Origin: Blasia pusilla | Lineage: Eukaryota > Marchantiophyta > Marchantiopsida > Blasiales | DNA: 64,000 bases | Direction of reading: 5' to 3' | Assembly (NCBI GenBank): GCA_050084515.1 | Contig: CM114272.1 | Coordinates: 38,936,001-39,000,000 of the forward strand | Part shown: positions 62,801 through 64,000 of the stretch, one piece after another | Numbering within the stretch: the first letter of the stretch is position 1 | How the letters are laid out: the number at the start of each line of letters is the position of its first letter | Notes under the pieces: model-generated | The model's input: only the letters and a program-made list of their open reading frames with translations | What the model was told of the DNA's origin: nothing | Database searches by the model: none | Made by a program: the position numbers and the translations under genes

Positions 62801-64000
62801 CTCGTTACTATTTCTAATTTTATTTTTTTCATTTTAAAATACGAAAAATACATAAATTTGATATTTATGTACGTGTGAGGTTAAATATTATTGTAAAAAA
62901 ATATGCGGCCTATGCAGTTTGAATAATGACGGTGAAAATAGTTTGACGGTTTGATTAATGACGGCGAAAATAGTTGCTAGGTAAAAGTGAAACTCTAGGT
63001 AAAATACTTAGTTCAATCATGATCAAACTTTTTGAAAAAATATTTTTTAAAATATATATATATTATTGTGGGAGAGTGTCTTTTTATTTCGCAACCTCTT
63101 TTTTTCTTAATACGTGGCATTTTTTGCCTATGGGATCGTTTGACCTATGGGCCAATAAGATTGTGGAAACCAATTTGAGAGTTAAGTCTCATTTTGGGAG
63201 TTGATTTAAACCCATCCATCATGCCTGTACTAGTAATAAAATGAATTAATTTAGTGCAAAATGTTGTAAGTATGTTGAGGTGTGTTATTGTAAAAGTAAT
63301 GCATGAGAATATAGTGCAGATTTTAGAATGGGGAAAAGAATTATGATTGCAGTAAATTAAAGAAGAAGTGTAGTAATTTGGTAGAATAGTAATAAAGTTA
63401 TGAAAAATTGGAACATATTAAAGATAGTATTCTAGAAAGTGATAGCGTTTGAGTTAAAATTTCCTGAATATTGGAACTTGTGGATATGGAAATGTGGATG
63501 AAAGCACTACACTTGTTTAGAAGTAGAAATACAAATATATTGAACGTGGACTATTGAAGTTCTAGATGTGTAAGTAAATGTATCAAATATAATGGCTATT
63601 GCATTGTAAAATGTTGTGTAAGTAAAGTTTGCAATTTGTGGTGGGAAAACAACAAAGCAAAGTGAAATAACATGCAAATTATTGGATCATGGATAGTAAA
63701 TTAGTAATACACCAAATTAAAAAATCTATTATGTAGAAGATGGTGGAAAGAGTGCAAGGCTTAGGAATGGCTACATGGAATCTTTAGAAGGATGTCATGA
63801 CTGTTAGGATAGATCAGTGGGATCTAGCAAAACGTGTGCACGAGTAGTAGAGGACAGGCCTAGGAGGTCGAGGTTGACCTTTTGAGGCCTCGGGAAACTT
63901 GAGAGAGCATGTTTTCCCTTCGTTTCGGCTCATTTGGAGCCATATAGAGAAACTTACTATTTCGGGTAAGTTTCCATGTTGGGGATAGTTGAATTTCCAC
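62801..64000. other. AT-rich intergenic DNA
   Basis: No gene, RNA or repeat recognised. A short direct repeat gtttgaNNaatgacggYgaaaatagtt occurs at about 62919-62944 and 62949-62974. Low-complexity (ta)n and a-rich runs lie near 63040-63065. Confidence 0.5.

Noticed and set aside
1-64000. tRNA genes, organelle DNA or bacterial contamination
   Set aside because: No tRNA cloverleaf was noticed apart from primer sites complementary to tRNA-Asp; introns, LTR elements and the plant helicase argue against contamination.

Overview
This is eukaryotic, almost certainly land-plant, nuclear DNA. It has spliced genes with GT/AG introns, a plant organelle-type DEAD-box helicase, Ty3/gypsy retrotransposons with primer sites complementary to plant tRNA-Asp, and a decayed 5S-rRNA-like sequence. 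A DNMT3-like methyltransferase inside a retroelement and the very TE-rich layout fit a non-flowering plant (bryophyte, lycophyte, fern or conifer) better than an angiosperm, but I cannot name the species. About 55 kb is a nested graveyard of transposons. The only clearly intact host gene is the helicase at 59.3-62.1 kb (minus).

Layout. 0.56-4.4 kb: a Mutator-like (MULE) transposase remnant (M1, minus), an array of degenerate palindromes and a decayed protein-kinase-like gene. 4.5-12.7 kb: a solo repeat (R1) and a second MULE remnant (M2), split by a 6.1-kb gypsy element (D, 5640-11757) whose two LTRs face each other in inverted orientation yet are flanked by a 5-bp target duplication. 12.7-14.1 kb: an array of GGAACT..AGTTCC palindromes. 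14.1-19.4 kb: a scrambled gypsy element (A, plus) carrying a cytosine methyltransferase and a PHD finger. 19.6-32.05 kb: a complete-length DNA transposon (T1) inserted in an R1 repeat with a 9-bp target duplication. 33.0-53.4 kb: a better preserved relative of A (element B, minus), interrupted by another gypsy element (C, 36843-47547, 1.18-kb LTRs, CTCCT duplication). 53.4-55.6 kb: MULE fragments. 55.6 kb: a hAT-like MITE. 56-59 kb and 62.1-64 kb: AT-rich intergenic DNA.

Two systems stand out. (1) Elements A and B are Ty3/gypsy retrotransposons with the order gag-protease-DNMT3-like cytosine methyltransferase-RT-RNase H-integrase-PHD finger: a retroelement with its own putative DNA-methylation writer and histone reader. 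(2) T1 is a 12.5-kb MULE-type DNA transposon with two divergent genes on one bidirectional promoter. One encodes a zinc-finger/DDE/SWIM transposase; the other a coiled coil, a ParB-like GNHR domain and a DNA-methyltransferase-like fold. Its promoter, introns and flanks carry arrays of a 27-bp palindrome (arm GCAACCCGTCGGA). Two unrelated mobile elements in one window therefore encode methyltransferase-like proteins. All copies here are inactivated by stops, many compatible with C-to-T change, and by frameshifts.
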